DNA of 64,000 bases from Phyllobacterium phragmitis (GCF_002980495.1 NZ_PVBR01000005.1:124001-188000), one strand, 5' to 3'. Counted from the stretch's first letter, positions 27,699-37,217 are shown. Numbers and translations are program-made. Notes: generated from the sequence alone by a model not told the origin.

Positions 27699-28305
27699 AT
27701 GTTGTCCAAGTCGCCGGCTGATCTGGGACATTTTGAAATCGAACTATTACCGTTGTGCTTCAAAACGGCACAAATGGTTAATGCTGCCGACGGGAGGGTC
27801 GCATCGAATGCCGAAATTTCTCCCGCCTATGCAGACATCATCGACAAGGACACTATATCTGGTTGGAACAAAGCAGGAAACCTGCCGAAGAAGCGATTCG
27901 TCGCCGATTCGTTCCGCGTTTGATCGGAACGTTAATGCAACGACGCTTGAACGCTGTTCGCACCGGTAACTAACCGTAAGGAATTATTGAGATTTTCTTA
28001 AAGATCGAGCCTGGTGGCAATTCATGCTTGCATGCCTTATGGCAAAGGTTAACGGTCATGTTCTCATTTGGCGTTTCGTACGCTCGATCGATTCAGCATG
28101 TGGTGAGGAAGTACGGCATTGCTACCACATATCGCCGTGAACAAAGCGGGAATCGATGCGAGTCAGCGATTCGTAGCCGATTCGTTCTGTTGCCGTTCCG
28201 TTTCTTAACAGATGAAAGCATCGGCACCCCACCACATTCAGGTTTCGATGCGCTGCCGATAGTGCTATCGCAGGGTTTCAGTCTGAAATTCGATCTGTGT
28301 AAAAG
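27699..28305. other. 607-base intergenic region with duplicated segment and GANTC cluster
   Basis: No gene is supported here. Segments 27866-27916 and 28139-28189 are imperfect 51-base direct repeats; both start GAACAAAGC and share AGCGATTCGT-GCCGATTCGTTC. Five GANTC sites fall within 28090-28183 and two more at 27895 and 27906. ATGTGGT and ACCACAT near 28098-28130 can pair. A 74-codon frame from 27699 runs straight on from phaB, has no ribosome site of its own and is not called. Confidence 0.5.
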
Positions 28306-31300
28306 ATGAACCATCAGCCCGCCAACGAATTGCCCCTGGTCCTTTCCGGCCGCGATGTGACCGCCGTGCTGGGGCCGACCAATACCGGCAAGACGCATCT
28401 CGCCATCGAGCGGATGCTGGCGCATGAGAGCGGCATGATCGGATTGCCGCTCCGTCTCCTGGCGCGCGAGGTGTATGGGCGGATCGTCGAACGCGTCGGG
28501 CTGGCCAATGTCTCGCTGGTGACCGGCGAGGAGAAGATCGTGCCGGCAGGCGCGCGCTATTCGGTGTGCACCGTCGAGGCGATGCCGCGCTACACCGATG
28601 TGGCTTTCGTCGCCATCGATGAGGTGCAACTGGCCGGTGATCTCGAGCGCGGTCACATCTTCACCGACCGTATCCTGCATCTGCGCGGGCGGCAGGAGAC
28701 GCTTCTTCTCGGCGCTGCCACGATGCGCGGCATTCTGGAAAAGCTCTTGCGCGGCATTTCCGTCGTCACGCGACCGCGGCTTTCGCATCTGGCCTATTCG
28801 GGGCCGAAGAAGATCACCCGCCTGCCGCGCCGCTCTGCGATCGTCGCCTTTGCGGCCGATGAGGTCTATTCCATAGCCGAGCTGATCCGGCGCCAGCGCG
28901 GCGGGGCGGCGGTCGTCACGGGTGCGCTCAGCCCGCGCACGCGCAATGCCCAGGTGGCGCTCTATCAATCGGGCGACGTGGATTTCTTGGTGGCGACCGA
29001 CGCCATCGGCATGGGCCTCAATCTCGACGTGGATCACGTCGCCTTCGCGCAGAACCGCAAATTCGACGGCTACCAGTTCCGCAATCTGACAGCGGCCGAG
29101 CTCGGCCAGATCGCCGGTCGCGCCGGCCGGCATCTGCGCGACGGCACATTCGGCGTCACCGGTCAGGTGGATCCGCTCGATGACGAACTGGTGGAGAGGA
29201 TCGAGGCGCATGCCTTCGACCCGGTGAAGGTCCTGCAATGGCGCACGGCGCGATTCGATTTTTCCTCCATAGAAGCGCTGCGCCGTTCGATCGATACGCC
29301 GGCACCTGTGGAGGGCCTGATCCGCGCATTGCCCGCCGTCGACAGTCATGCGCTCGAACATCTGGCGCGTGATCCCGATATCGCAAGGCTGGCGGATACA
29401 TCCGGGCGAGTCGAAACGCTTTGGGACGCTTGCGCGTTGCCCGATTACCGCAAGATCGCGCCGGCGCAGCATGCCGACATCATCGCTGCAATCTACAACG
29501 ACCTCGTCCGCCGGGGTCACGTGGACGAGAACTACATGAGCGAACAGGTGCATCGGGCGGATCAGACCCATGGCGACATCGATACGCTGTCACATCGCAT
29601 CGCCCAGATTCGCACCTGGACTTTCGTGTCGCACAGACCCGGATGGCTTGCCGATCCGACACATTGGCAGGAAAAGACGCGCGAAATCGAGGACAGACTG
29701 TCCGATGCGTTGCATGAACGGTTGACGAAACGCTTTGTAGACCGCAGGACAAGCGTGCTCATGAAGCGTCTGAGAGAGAATGCCATGCTTGAAGCCGAAA
29801 TCAGCCCGTCCGGTGATGTCCTCGTCGAGGGCCATCATGTCGGGCAATTGGAAGGGTTCCGTTTCACCGCCGACACGCAGGCCGAGGGGTCTGATGCCAA
29901 GGCGCTGAAGGGAGCCGCGCAAAAGGCGCTCGCCGCCGAGTTCGAACGCCGAGCCGAACGCTTTGCCGCGTCAGCCAATGGCGATTTCGCGATTGCGTCG
30001 GACGGTGTGGTGCGCTGGATCGGCGCGACCGTCGCCATGCTGGTCGCGGGCGAGGATACGCTGAAGCCGCGCGCGGTGCTTCTGGCGGACGAGCAATTGA
30101 CGGGATCGGCGCGCGACAAGGTCGCCGCCCGCATCGACCGTTTCGTCGCCCATCATCTCGAAACGGTTTTGAAGCCGCTCCATGATCTCGCCAATGCCGA
30201 TGCGCTGACCGGCATGACACGAGGCCTCGCCTTCCGGATCGTCGAGAACCTCGGCATCCTGCAGCGCCGCGATGTGGCGGAAGAGGTGCGTGGCCTCGAT
30301 CAGGATTCGCGCGCTGCACTTCGCCGCCTCGGCGTGCGCTTCGGTGCCTATCATGTGTTCGTGCCGGCGCTTTTGAAGCCTGCGCCGGCGGGACTGATCA
30401 CGCTGCTCTGGGCGCTGAAGGAAGATGCGCGCGAGCGCCCGGGTTATGGCGATGTGGTCAATGTGCTGGCTGCCGGCCGCACGTCGGTCGTCACCGATGC
30501 GTCTTTCGATCCGGCCTTCTACAAGCTCGCGGGCTTCCGCATTCTTGGCCGCCGTGCCGTGCGAATCGATATTCTGGAGCGCCTTGCCGATCTCATCCGC
30601 CCGGCTCTTGCCTGGCGCCCCGGCTCCGGACCGAGGCCGGATGGCGCCTATGACGGCAGCCGTTTCGTCGTCACGCCTGCGATGATGTCGATCCTCGGCG
30701 CGACCGCCGACGACATGGAGGAAGTGTTGAGGAATCTCGGCTATCGCCACGAAGCGGCCGATGCCGCCGATGTGACGGCGAAGCTCGCGGAACTCGATGC
30801 CCCCGCGGTGGAAAAGACGGAAGCACCGGCTGACGAAACGACGCAGAAACCCCTCGGCGAAACGGGCGATGTCGCGGCGGCGGCTGCGGACGAGACCGCC
30901 GATGCCGGACAGAGCGAACCGGAGGCTCCGGTCGAAATCAAAGCTGAAAGCCAAGCTGAAACTGAAACCAAAGTCGAATCACCAAGTCAGCCGCTGCAAG
31001 ATGAAGCGCCGGCCGATGCCGCGGCTACAACGCCGGCGGCAGACATTTCGGCTCCCGAGCCGGCAGCCGAGCCGGAGGAGGCTCCCAAGCCGGTGCTGTT
31101 GTGGCGGCAGGGGCGTTTCGAGGGGCGCGGACGCCGGCCCGATCAGGCTCGCAACCGGCAGCGCGGCAATAATGCCCAGCCTTCCGAAGAGGCGGGTGAG
31201 AAGAGCGCGGTTCAGGGCGACCGCCGCAACAATTCCCGTGACCGGCATGGCAAGGGCGCAAAGGACGGCGGCAAACGCTTCAACAAGGGGCAGCCGGGCG

Positions 31301-31479
31301 ATGTCAGGCATGAAAGCCGCGACGCGCGCAAGGGAAGCGGGGCCGGCAATGGCGCAAAGGGGCATCATCCGAGCCGTGACGGCGGCAAGCATCATGAGCG
31401 GCAGGAGCGGCCTGTGAAGGTCGATCCCGATTCGCCATTTGCCAAGCTGGCGGCGCTCAGGGAACAATTGAAGAAGTAG
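28306..31479 (+). CDS. SUV3-like DEAD/DExH RNA helicase with long charged tail
   Basis: A 1057-residue superfamily 2 helicase related to mitochondrial SUV3. It has Walker A GPTNTGKT (from about residue 23), Walker B DEVQ (about 105), motif III GAAT, motif V ATDAIGMGLNLDVD and motif VI QIAGRAGRH (about 269). A middle region of helicase-associated and unknown domains continues to about 830. Residues 835-920 are Ala/Glu/Pro rich, and the last 120 are Arg/Lys/Gly/Asn rich and likely to bind RNA. Its partner in mitochondria is a nuclease. Here the RNA-binding Hsp15 gene starts one base after it, suggesting shared work on ribosomal or structured RNA. Confidence 0.9.
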   Translation: MNHQPANELPLVLSGRDVTAVLGPTNTGKTHLAIERMLAHESGMIGLPLRLLAREVYGRIVERVGLANVSLVTGEEKIVPAGARYSVCTVEAMPRYTDVAFVAIDEVQLAGDLERGHIFTDRILHLRGRQETLLLGAATMRGILEKLLRGISVVTRPRLSHLAYSGPKKITRLPRRSAIVAFAADEVYSIAELIRRQRGGAAVVTGALSPRTRNAQVALYQSGDVDFLVATDAIGMGLNLDVDHVAFAQNRKFDGYQFRNLTAAELGQIAGRAGRHLRDGTFGVTGQVDPLDDELVERIEAHAFDPVKVLQWRTARFDFSSIEALRRSIDTPAPVEGLIRALPAVDSHALEHLARDPDIARLADTSGRVETLWDACALPDYRKIAPAQHADIIAAIYNDLVRRGHVDENYMSEQVHRADQTHGDIDTLSHRIAQIRTWTFVSHRPGWLADPTHWQEKTREIEDRLSDALHERLTKRFVDRRTSVLMKRLRENAMLEAEISPSGDVLVEGHHVGQLEGFRFTADTQAEGSDAKALKGAAQKALAAEFERRAERFAASANGDFAIASDGVVRWIGATVAMLVAGEDTLKPRAVLLADEQLTGSARDKVAARIDRFVAHHLETVLKPLHDLANADALTGMTRGLAFRIVENLGILQRRDVAEEVRGLDQDSRAALRRLGVRFGAYHVFVPALLKPAPAGLITLLWALKEDARERPGYGDVVNVLAAGRTSVVTDASFDPAFYKLAGFRILGRRAVRIDILERLADLIRPALAWRPGSGPRPDGAYDGSRFVVTPAMMSILGATADDMEEVLRNLGYRHEAADAADVTAKLAELDAPAVEKTEAPADETTQKPLGETGDVAAAAADETADAGQSEPEAPVEIKAESQAETETKVESPSQPLQDEAPADAAATTPAADISAPEPAAEPEEAPKPVLLWRQGRFEGRGRRPDQARNRQRGNNAQPSEEAGEKSAVQGDRRNNSRDRHGKGAKDGGKRFNKGQPGDVRHESRDARKGSGAGNGAKGHHPSRDGGKHHERQERPVKVDPDSPFAKLAALREQLKK

Positions 31480-31480
31480 C

Positions 31481-31885
31481 ATGACGGCAGCGGGCGACAG
31501 GCAGCGCATCGACAAATGGCTGTTCTTCGCGCGCGTCGTCAAATCCCGGTCTTTGGCGGCCAAGCTTGCTGTAGGCGGACGCGTGCGCGTCAACCGCGAC
31601 AAGGTGGATCAGGCCTCGCATCCGGTGAAGGTTGGCGACGTGCTGACCGTCACGCTCGATCGGCGGGTTCTCGTCTACAGGGTTCTCGCTACCGGCCACC
31701 GGCGCGGCCCGGCGGAGGAAGCGCGGCTTCTCTATCAGGACGTATCGCCGCAGCCTTCGCCACAGGACGGCGGGCAGGCCGGGCCGGGAGGATTGGCGCC
31801 GCTACGTGATGCAGGCAGCGGTCGCCCGACAAAGCGCGAGCGCAGGCTGACGGATCGGCTTCGCGACCGGGATGAAGCCGAGTAG
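31481..31885 (+). CDS. hslR: S4-domain ribosome-associated heat shock protein Hsp15
   Basis: A 134-residue protein with an S4 RNA-binding domain (QRIDKWLFFARVVKSRSLAAKLAVGGRVRVNRDKVDQASHPVKVGDVLTVTL, about residues 7-60). A disordered, basic C-terminus follows (GRPTKRERRLTDRLRDRDE). Hsp15 binds 50S subunits that carry nascent chains after abortive translation and helps recycle them. It is translationally coupled to the helicase gene, separated by one base. Length and pattern match the alphaproteobacterial form. Confidence 0.88.
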   Translation: MTAAGDRQRIDKWLFFARVVKSRSLAAKLAVGGRVRVNRDKVDQASHPVKVGDVLTVTLDRRVLVYRVLATGHRRGPAEEARLLYQDVSPQPSPQDGGQAGPGGLAPLRDAGSGRPTKRERRLTDRLRDRDEAE

Positions 31886-32125
31886 CGCAGTCCCCCGTTT
31901 TTCCTGGATTTGTGCAGCAGATCTAAAATGTTACAGCGTCCTTAGCGCGTCATATAGGGCGCATGGCGCTGTAGTAAAATATTCCACGTTTCACGACGAT
32001 GACAGATATGGTTTGGCGTTCTGCAGCGAAGCGTCGCAGACATGGCTCTGTCCTCTTGCCAGCCGGCTTCAAAATCGCTACCCCACACCCCATATTCAGA
32101 AGATACGCCTTCAAGGAGTTCGACA

Positions 32126-32464
32126 ATGACCTATGTCGTGACCGACAATTGCATCCGTTGCAAATACACGGATTGCGTTGAGGTCTGTCCGGTCGATTGC
32201 TTCTACGAGGGCGAAAACATGCTCGTCATCAATCCGGACGAGTGCATAGACTGCGGCGTCTGCGAACCGGAATGCCCGGCCGAAGCCATTCGCCCGGATA
32301 CCGAGCCCGGCCTCGAAAAATGGCTGGAAGTCAATACAGAATATGCAAGCAAATGGCCGAACCTGACGGCAAAGAAAGAAGAACTTCCCGAAGCCAAGGA
32401 AATGGATGGCGTCGAGGGTAAATTCGAAAAGTTCTTTTCCCCGGAGCCGGGTGAGGGCGATTAG
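32126..32464 (+). CDS. fdxA: 7Fe ferredoxin FdxA
   Basis: A 112-residue ferredoxin. The first cluster region is [18 protein letters not shown] with the spacing of a [3Fe-4S] site. The second, [12 protein letters not shown], is a full [4Fe-4S] motif. A C-terminal extension (about residues 60-112) is typical of Azotobacter-type FdI. ATG 32126 has AAGGAG 9 bases upstream and gives the standard [17 protein letters not shown] start; the longer frame is spurious. It is an essential-type electron carrier in many alphaproteobacteria, and its neighbour carD is commonly next to it. Confidence 0.95.
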   Translation: MTYVVTDNCIRCKYTDCVEVCPVDCFYEGENMLVINPDECIDCGVCEPECPAEAIRPDTEPGLEKWLEVNTEYASKWPNLTAKKEELPEAKEMDGVEGKFEKFFSPEPGEGD

Positions 32465-32869
32465 CCGCTGCGAAGACCCCCTCGAAATTGCGGGCTCATG
32501 TCATTGGTCGCCTGAAACAGGATTTGCTGGCTCATTTTTAGCACTTGCGGCAAATTGTTGATTCTTTCAGCTTTTTGTGGTAGGGTTCTGTTCATAATGT
32601 CGATGACTGGACGTCAACTCGTGGCGCAGATGCGTTAATCACCGAAAGGCTGTTTTCCTTTTCCCGGACTTTTACAGTACCGGCCGGAAAGTGTGCGACT
32701 GACGTTCGCCTCCAGTTTCCGTCGTCCTCCGGGTGAAGATATTCGCGCTTTCTGATTTTCGCTTTTCAGGGAAAAATCGGCACACCGGCTGTCCCGCATC
32801 CTCGGGCCACCGGCTTACCATGTGTCAACCGGCGGGTGCCGCCGGGCACAACAGGGAGTATTGAAGCGT
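32465..32869. other. 405-base gap between fdxA and carD
   Basis: The stretch is relatively AT rich around 32510-32600 and probably contains the carD promoter and leader. GGGAG at about 32854 serves carD. I see no gene, repeat or terminator with a T run in it. Confidence 0.4.
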
Positions 32870-33445
32870 ATGACATCCCAGCAGAAAAAGCCCGCGACGC
32901 GTCAGGGTTTCAAGACCAGTGAGTTCATCGTCTACCCTGCGCACGGCGTCGGCCAGATCGTTGCTATCGAAGAGCAGGAAGTGGCCGGTCACAAGCTTGA
33001 ACTTTTCGTCATTGACTTTCAAAAGGACAAGATGCGCCTCAAGGTGCCGGTCGCAAAAGCGTCCACCATCGGCATGCGCAAGCTGTCGGAAACGGATTAT
33101 GTCGAACGCGCGCTGAAGGTCGTGCAGGGTCGTGCCCGTATCAAGCGCACCATGTGGTCGCGCCGCGCGCAGGAATATGATGCGAAGATCAATTCCGGCG
33201 ATCTCATCTCGATCTCGGAAGTGGTGCGTGATCTGTTTCGCGCCGAAAACCAGCCGGAGCAATCCTATTCGGAGCGTCAGCTCTATGAAGCGGCGCTTGA
33301 CCGCATGGCGCGTGAAATCGCTGCCGTCAACAAGATGTCGGAAACCGAGGCTGTGCGTCTGATCGAGATCAACCTCGCCAAGGGGCCGAAACGCGGCGCC
33401 AAGACCGATGCAGAGGTCGAGGAAGACGAGGCAGAAGCGGCATAA
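32870..33445 (+). CDS. carD: CarD/CdnL family RNA polymerase-binding regulator
   Basis: A 191-residue regulator. The N-terminal CarD/TRCF RNA-polymerase-interacting Tudor-like domain is FKTSEFIVYPAHGVGQIVAIEEQEVAGHKLELFVIDFQKDKMRLKVP (about residues 12-60). A helical C-terminal DNA-contacting domain follows (LISISEVVRDLFRAENQPEQSYSERQLYEAALDRMAREIAAV), then an acidic tail. CdnL-type proteins stabilise open complexes at rRNA and housekeeping promoters and affect growth and cell cycle. ATG 32870 gives the conserved MTSQQKKPATRQGFKTSEF. A terminator follows. Confidence 0.93.
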   Translation: MTSQQKKPATRQGFKTSEFIVYPAHGVGQIVAIEEQEVAGHKLELFVIDFQKDKMRLKVPVAKASTIGMRKLSETDYVERALKVVQGRARIKRTMWSRRAQEYDAKINSGDLISISEVVRDLFRAENQPEQSYSERQLYEAALDRMAREIAAVNKMSETEAVRLIEINLAKGPKRGAKTDAEVEEDEAEAA

Positions 33446-33470
33446 CATCGCATCATCTGTTTTGCTTTTA

Positions 33471-33500
33471 AGAAGCCCGGCAACCTTGCCGGGCTTTTTT
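33471..33500 (+). terminator. Intrinsic terminator after carD
   Basis: AAGCCCGGCAA and TTGCCGGGCTT form the stem, followed by TTTTTT. It lies 26 bases after the carD stop. Confidence 0.9.
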
Positions 33501-33677
33501 GTCTGCTTGGGTTCCGCGCCCGAGCAGATCCGGGGAAATGAGAGCCTTTCCGTCCGGGCCCGTGTGAATGACAGTGTGAAAGGCCGCGCGTCCGTTTCGA
33601 GGCTATGTGAGGCTTTTTAAACACCGCATATTCTTCTCCCTCAACTCATTCCGGTCCAACGAATTATGCGGCGGTGC

Positions 33678-33702
33678 GGAACCGTCGGGCGCCTCATGCG
33701 TT
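33678..33702 (+). promoter_or_regulatory. EcfG-type general stress promoter of rpoH2
   Basis: GGAAC-N16-CGTT is an exact match to the EcfG (RpoE2) consensus. It lies 87 bases before the rpoH2 ATG at 33790. In Sinorhizobium meliloti rpoH2 is known to be controlled by RpoE2. The remaining 344-base gap after carD holds only the terminator. Confidence 0.78.
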
Positions 33703-33789
33703 TGCACTATGGCCAGGGACTTCTTTGGCCTCTTCTTTTTATTGTTTGAAATCTCCATGGCCGCTGTGGGCCAGGTTCAGGAGAACGAT

Positions 33790-34740
33790 ATGAAGCAGGC
33801 TGCCGAACGCCGTTCCTCCGCCATCCGATCATTTGCTGGGCAATCATCTCCGGGGCGATCTCCCGGGCGGCCATCCTCCGGGCGGTCTTCTCTCAGTCAG
33901 TCCATGATACGGAGCGCCATGGCCGCGCCTTATCTGGAGCGGGACGAAGAGCGGGAATTGGCGATCCGGTGGAAGGAGGAGCGGGATCAGGAAGCGCTGC
34001 ACCGCATCACGTCAGCCCATATGCGGCTGGTCATCTCAATGGCTTCGAGATTTTGCAAGTTCGACCTACCGACGAGCGATCTCATCCAGGAAGGACATGT
34101 CGGGCTGCTGGAGGCGGCGGTCCGTTTCGAGCCAGAGCGCGAGGTGCGATTTTCCACCTATGCGACGTGGTGGATCCGGGCTTCCATGCAGGACTATATC
34201 CTTCGCAACTGGTCGATCGTGCGCGGCGGCACGAGTTCGACGCAGAAGGCGCTTTTCTTCAATCTACGCAGATTGTGCGCCCGGCTTGCACAGGGAAGCG
34301 AAGCGCTATCTCAAGCGGATATATATCACCGCATTTCCATCCGTCTCGGCGTCTCAGCGGCCGATGTCGAAATGATGGATTTCCGGCTTTCCGGACCGGA
34401 CAGTTCGCTCAGCACGCCCGTTTCGCCCGATGACAGCGGCAATGCCGACAGAATGGATTTTCTCGTCGACGACAATCCGCTGCAAGATGAAATCGTCGAA
34501 GGGGCGATCGACTCGGAACGGCGATCGTCATGGCTGATGCAGGCGCTGACCGTGCTCAACGAGCGGGAGCTGCACATCATTCGCCAGCGCCGCCTCGATG
34601 ATGAAGGCGCGACGCTGGAAGCGCTTGGCGAAAGCCTCGGAATATCGAAGGAGCGCGTACGCCAGATCGAGAACCGGGCACTGGAAAAGCTGAAGACTGC
34701 TCTTCTCGGCGAGCACGAGCTTTCCGCCTACCAGGTTTGA
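33790..34740 (+). CDS. rpoH2: RNA polymerase sigma-32 type factor RpoH2
   Basis: A 316-residue sigma-70 family factor. Region 2 (SDLIQEGHVGLLEAAVRFEPEREVRFSTYATWWIRASMQDYILRNWSIVR) is followed by an RpoH box-like segment (STQKALFFNLRRL). A C-terminal region 4 helix-turn-helix closes it (GATLEALGESLGISKERVRQIENRALEKLKTAL). The N-terminus is longer than in RpoH1 and contains a repetitive SSPGRSPGRPSSGRSS stretch. ATG 33790 has AGGAGAACG upstream and sits downstream of an EcfG promoter, so earlier in-frame starts are rejected. It should drive a secondary stress or oxidative response regulon. Confidence 0.92.
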   Translation: MKQAAERRSSAIRSFAGQSSPGRSPGRPSSGRSSLSQSMIRSAMAAPYLERDEERELAIRWKEERDQEALHRITSAHMRLVISMASRFCKFDLPTSDLIQEGHVGLLEAAVRFEPEREVRFSTYATWWIRASMQDYILRNWSIVRGGTSSTQKALFFNLRRLCARLAQGSEALSQADIYHRISIRLGVSAADVEMMDFRLSGPDSSLSTPVSPDDSGNADRMDFLVDDNPLQDEIVEGAIDSERRSSWLMQALTVLNERELHIIRQRRLDDEGATLEALGESLGISKERVRQIENRALEKLKTALLGEHELSAYQV

Positions 34741-34774
34741 GCGACGCTTCTTCGGGCGCTTCCTGGCCCCCGCA

Positions 34775-36253
34775 CTATTCGCTGATGATCTTGACGCGAT
34801 CGCCGACCGACACGGTGCCGCCGGGCGGGAGGGCGTTGAGCAGGCGGAAGAGGTCGAGCTTGCGATCTGTTCCCTGCATTCTTGCCGATAGCGTGCCGAT
34901 GGTTTCGCCCGGCTTCACGGTCACGACACGGATACGCAGGGGCTTGATCGCCGCTTTTTCCGCCGGCGAAAGGAGCTTGAAGCTTCGGGTGACAGCCTGC
35001 GAGGCCGGCATGAGAGCCGCACTTCCCTTTGGTGCGGCGGTGAGGAAGCGGTAGACCTTCTCGCCGGCGCTGACCACCAGGATGTCGAATTGCCAACGGT
35101 CGGCACTGGCGCGCGCGGTTGCGGCAGGCATGCCGTTCAGCGTCGTAGACCGAACGGTCGAATCATCGAGGCCGGATACCCAACCGCTCTTGATATAATC
35201 GGTGAGGCTCGAGCCCTTGGCGAGCTGCGCACCATCGAACCTTATGGCGATTTCGCCCGGTCCCGTCGCCATCACCGCATCCGCCGAATTGTCGATGCTG
35301 AAACCAGCGGGCACGGTAAAGGTCACGCCAAGCTTGGGGTGGATGAAGGTACGGCCGCGTACATAGCCCTCGTCGGGCGTGTCGCCATAGAGAATACCGT
35401 CGATGCCGTTGAGGAAGGCGTTGCGGTCCGTCGTGCCGACGCCCGGTGCCCCGATCCTGCGCGCATGTCCGATGGCAAGTTCGATGCGTTGCGGCGTTGC
35501 CGGATGCGTTGCCAGGAAGTCGAGGCTTGCGTCGGTGGCGCCGGAGACCGAGCGATAACTCTGATAGGCTTCCATGGATTGCAGGAAACGGGCCGAAGCG
35601 AAGGGATCATAGCCGGCTTCGCCGATGGTCTTGATGCCGACGGCATCGGCTTGGAGTTCCTGATTGCGCGAAAACTGCGCGAGCCGCAATTTGCCGCGAA
35701 GCAGCGCCTCGCGCCCTGCCGTATCGCCTTGCAACACCTCGGAGACGACCCGGCCGGCGATTGCGGCTTCCGCTTCCTTTTGCTGGCGCTGCACGCCATG
35801 ATTGGCGGTGACGTGCGCCATTTCATGAGCGATGACGGCTGCGACCTCAGCGGAATCATTGGCGAGCGCCAGAAGCCCGCGGGTGACATAGACGAAACCG
35901 CCCGGCAAGGCGAAGGCGTTGATGTTGGGCGAATTGAGGATGGTGATGCGATAGGTCTGCTGCGGGTTTTCCGAAGCGAGCGTCAATTTGCCGACGATCT
36001 TGGCGACCATGCGTTCGAGTTTCGCATCTGGATATTCACCGCCGTAGGTGGCGAGAATCCGCGGATGCTGCGCGGCACCGAGCTTGGCCAGCCGGTCGTT
36101 GCGGGTAACGTTATCTACGGTGATGGGATTGGCGGAGGGCCCAAGAGCGACATCCTGCTTGCCGAGGTCGAGCGCCTGACAGCCGGATAAGAGGACGAGC
36201 AGGAGCATTCCCGGGATTATTCCGGGCGGCAGCAATCGTCTTTTATGGCGCAT
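34775..36253 (-). CDS. M48 family lipoprotein metalloprotease
   Basis: A 492-residue envelope protease. A lipoprotein signal peptide ends at the lipobox LLSGC (C25). The zinc motif HEMAH (residues 143-147) is followed by the third ligand in NQELQADAVG (about 200-210), as in BepA/LoiP-type M48 enzymes. Residues 300-430 are a domain of unknown role. The C-terminus (IRVVTVKPGETIGTLSARMQGTD to the end) looks like a LysM-type module. Such proteases handle misassembled outer membrane proteins. It converges with rpoH2. Confidence 0.9.
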   Translation of the reverse strand: MRHKRRLLPPGIIPGMLLLVLLSGCQALDLGKQDVALGPSANPITVDNVTRNDRLAKLGAAQHPRILATYGGEYPDAKLERMVAKIVGKLTLASENPQQTYRITILNSPNINAFALPGGFVYVTRGLLALANDSAEVAAVIAHEMAHVTANHGVQRQQKEAEAAIAGRVVSEVLQGDTAGREALLRGKLRLAQFSRNQELQADAVGIKTIGEAGYDPFASARFLQSMEAYQSYRSVSGATDASLDFLATHPATPQRIELAIGHARRIGAPGVGTTDRNAFLNGIDGILYGDTPDEGYVRGRTFIHPKLGVTFTVPAGFSIDNSADAVMATGPGEIAIRFDGAQLAKGSSLTDYIKSGWVSGLDDSTVRSTTLNGMPAATARASADRWQFDILVVSAGEKVYRFLTAAPKGSAALMPASQAVTRSFKLLSPAEKAAIKPLRIRVVTVKPGETIGTLSARMQGTDRKLDLFRLLNALPPGGTVSVGDRVKIISE

Positions 36254-36488
36254 TGTTGCGCATGCTGGTTCCGACTGCGAATTCAGAATCGTGTCCTCAT
36301 CCGTGATTCTTCGTGTGCCGCCTTTGCTTCCTTCACGCTAACAGAGAGCGTGCGGCGCACAAGTGCGGTTGATCGCCGATGCAGCTTCTTGCCGCCGATT
36401 GGGGGCAAAATATGTCAAATCTGCCGCATATGCGTCCAAACAGACGCATAATGACCGATCGATTTGATCTCCGTTCCCTTTCCAGGAA

Positions 36489-37217
36489 TTATGCCATCGT
36501 GCCCATATAGCGCTTCAGCACCTCCGGACCAGTGTCCGAGAGCAGGTCCTTTGCGCTGCCGCTTGCGGCAATCATTCCATTTTCCAGAAAAAACAATGTG
36601 GCATCGAGGTGCAGCGCGTCGTCTGGATGATGCGTGACCATCAGGACGGTCATCGCCGTTTCCGCGTGTAGCGCCTTCACGAGATCGAGCATCTGAATGC
36701 GCAGCGCCGGTCCGAGCGAGGCGAAGGCTTCATCAAGCAGCAGGACCGGGCGGTCGCGGACCAGGGCGCGGGCAATCGCAACACGCTGCCTTTCGCCGCC
36801 GGAGAGCGCCTGCGGCTTGCGCTTCTCCTTGCCCGCGAGGCCGACGCGGGCAATGGCGCTTGCGACGGCGGCACGGTCGTCGGCCGTCAGCTTCAGTTTC
36901 GGCGAACGGCCGAGCCCTATGTTCGCTTCGACATCGAGATGGGCAAAGAGATTGTTTTCCTGAAACACCATCGAAACTGGGCGCTTCGCCGGGGCGGCGC
37001 GGGTGATGTCGATACCGCCGATGAGGATCGTGCCAGATTGCGGCATCTCGAAACCGGCGATCAGGTTGAGAAGCGTCGACTTGCCGGAACCGCTGGGCCC
37101 GATGATGGCGGCGATCTGCGCGGCGGGAACGGTCAGGTCGAAATTCATCCGCATTTCGCCATAGCTGAAGCGGACCTGTTTGAGTGTGACTTCCGCCCCT
37201 CCTGTCTTGCCGGTCAT
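36489..37217 (-). CDS. thiQ: Thiamine ABC transporter ATP-binding protein
   Basis: A 242-residue ATPase with Walker [19 protein letters not shown], signature [16 protein letters not shown], Walker [14 protein letters not shown] and switch [14 protein letters not shown]. It is short for a CysA-like family member and lacks the extra C-terminal regulatory domain, as ThiQ does. Its start overlaps the end of thiP by 4 bases. It powers uptake of thiamine and its phosphates through ThiP. Confidence 0.93.
   Translation of the reverse strand: MTGKTGGAEVTLKQVRFSYGEMRMNFDLTVPAAQIAAIIGPSGSGKSTLLNLIAGFEMPQSGTILIGGIDITRAAPAKRPVSMVFQENNLFAHLDVEANIGLGRSPKLKLTADDRAAVASAIARVGLAGKEKRKPQALSGGERQRVAIARALVRDRPVLLLDEAFASLGPALRIQMLDLVKALHAETAMTVLMVTHHPDDALHLDATLFFLENGMIAASGSAKDLLSDTGPEVLKRYMGTMA

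Noticed and set aside
27699-27923. 74-codon frame directly after phaB
   Set aside because: No ribosome site, no recognised family, and its 3' half is part of the 51-base repeat.
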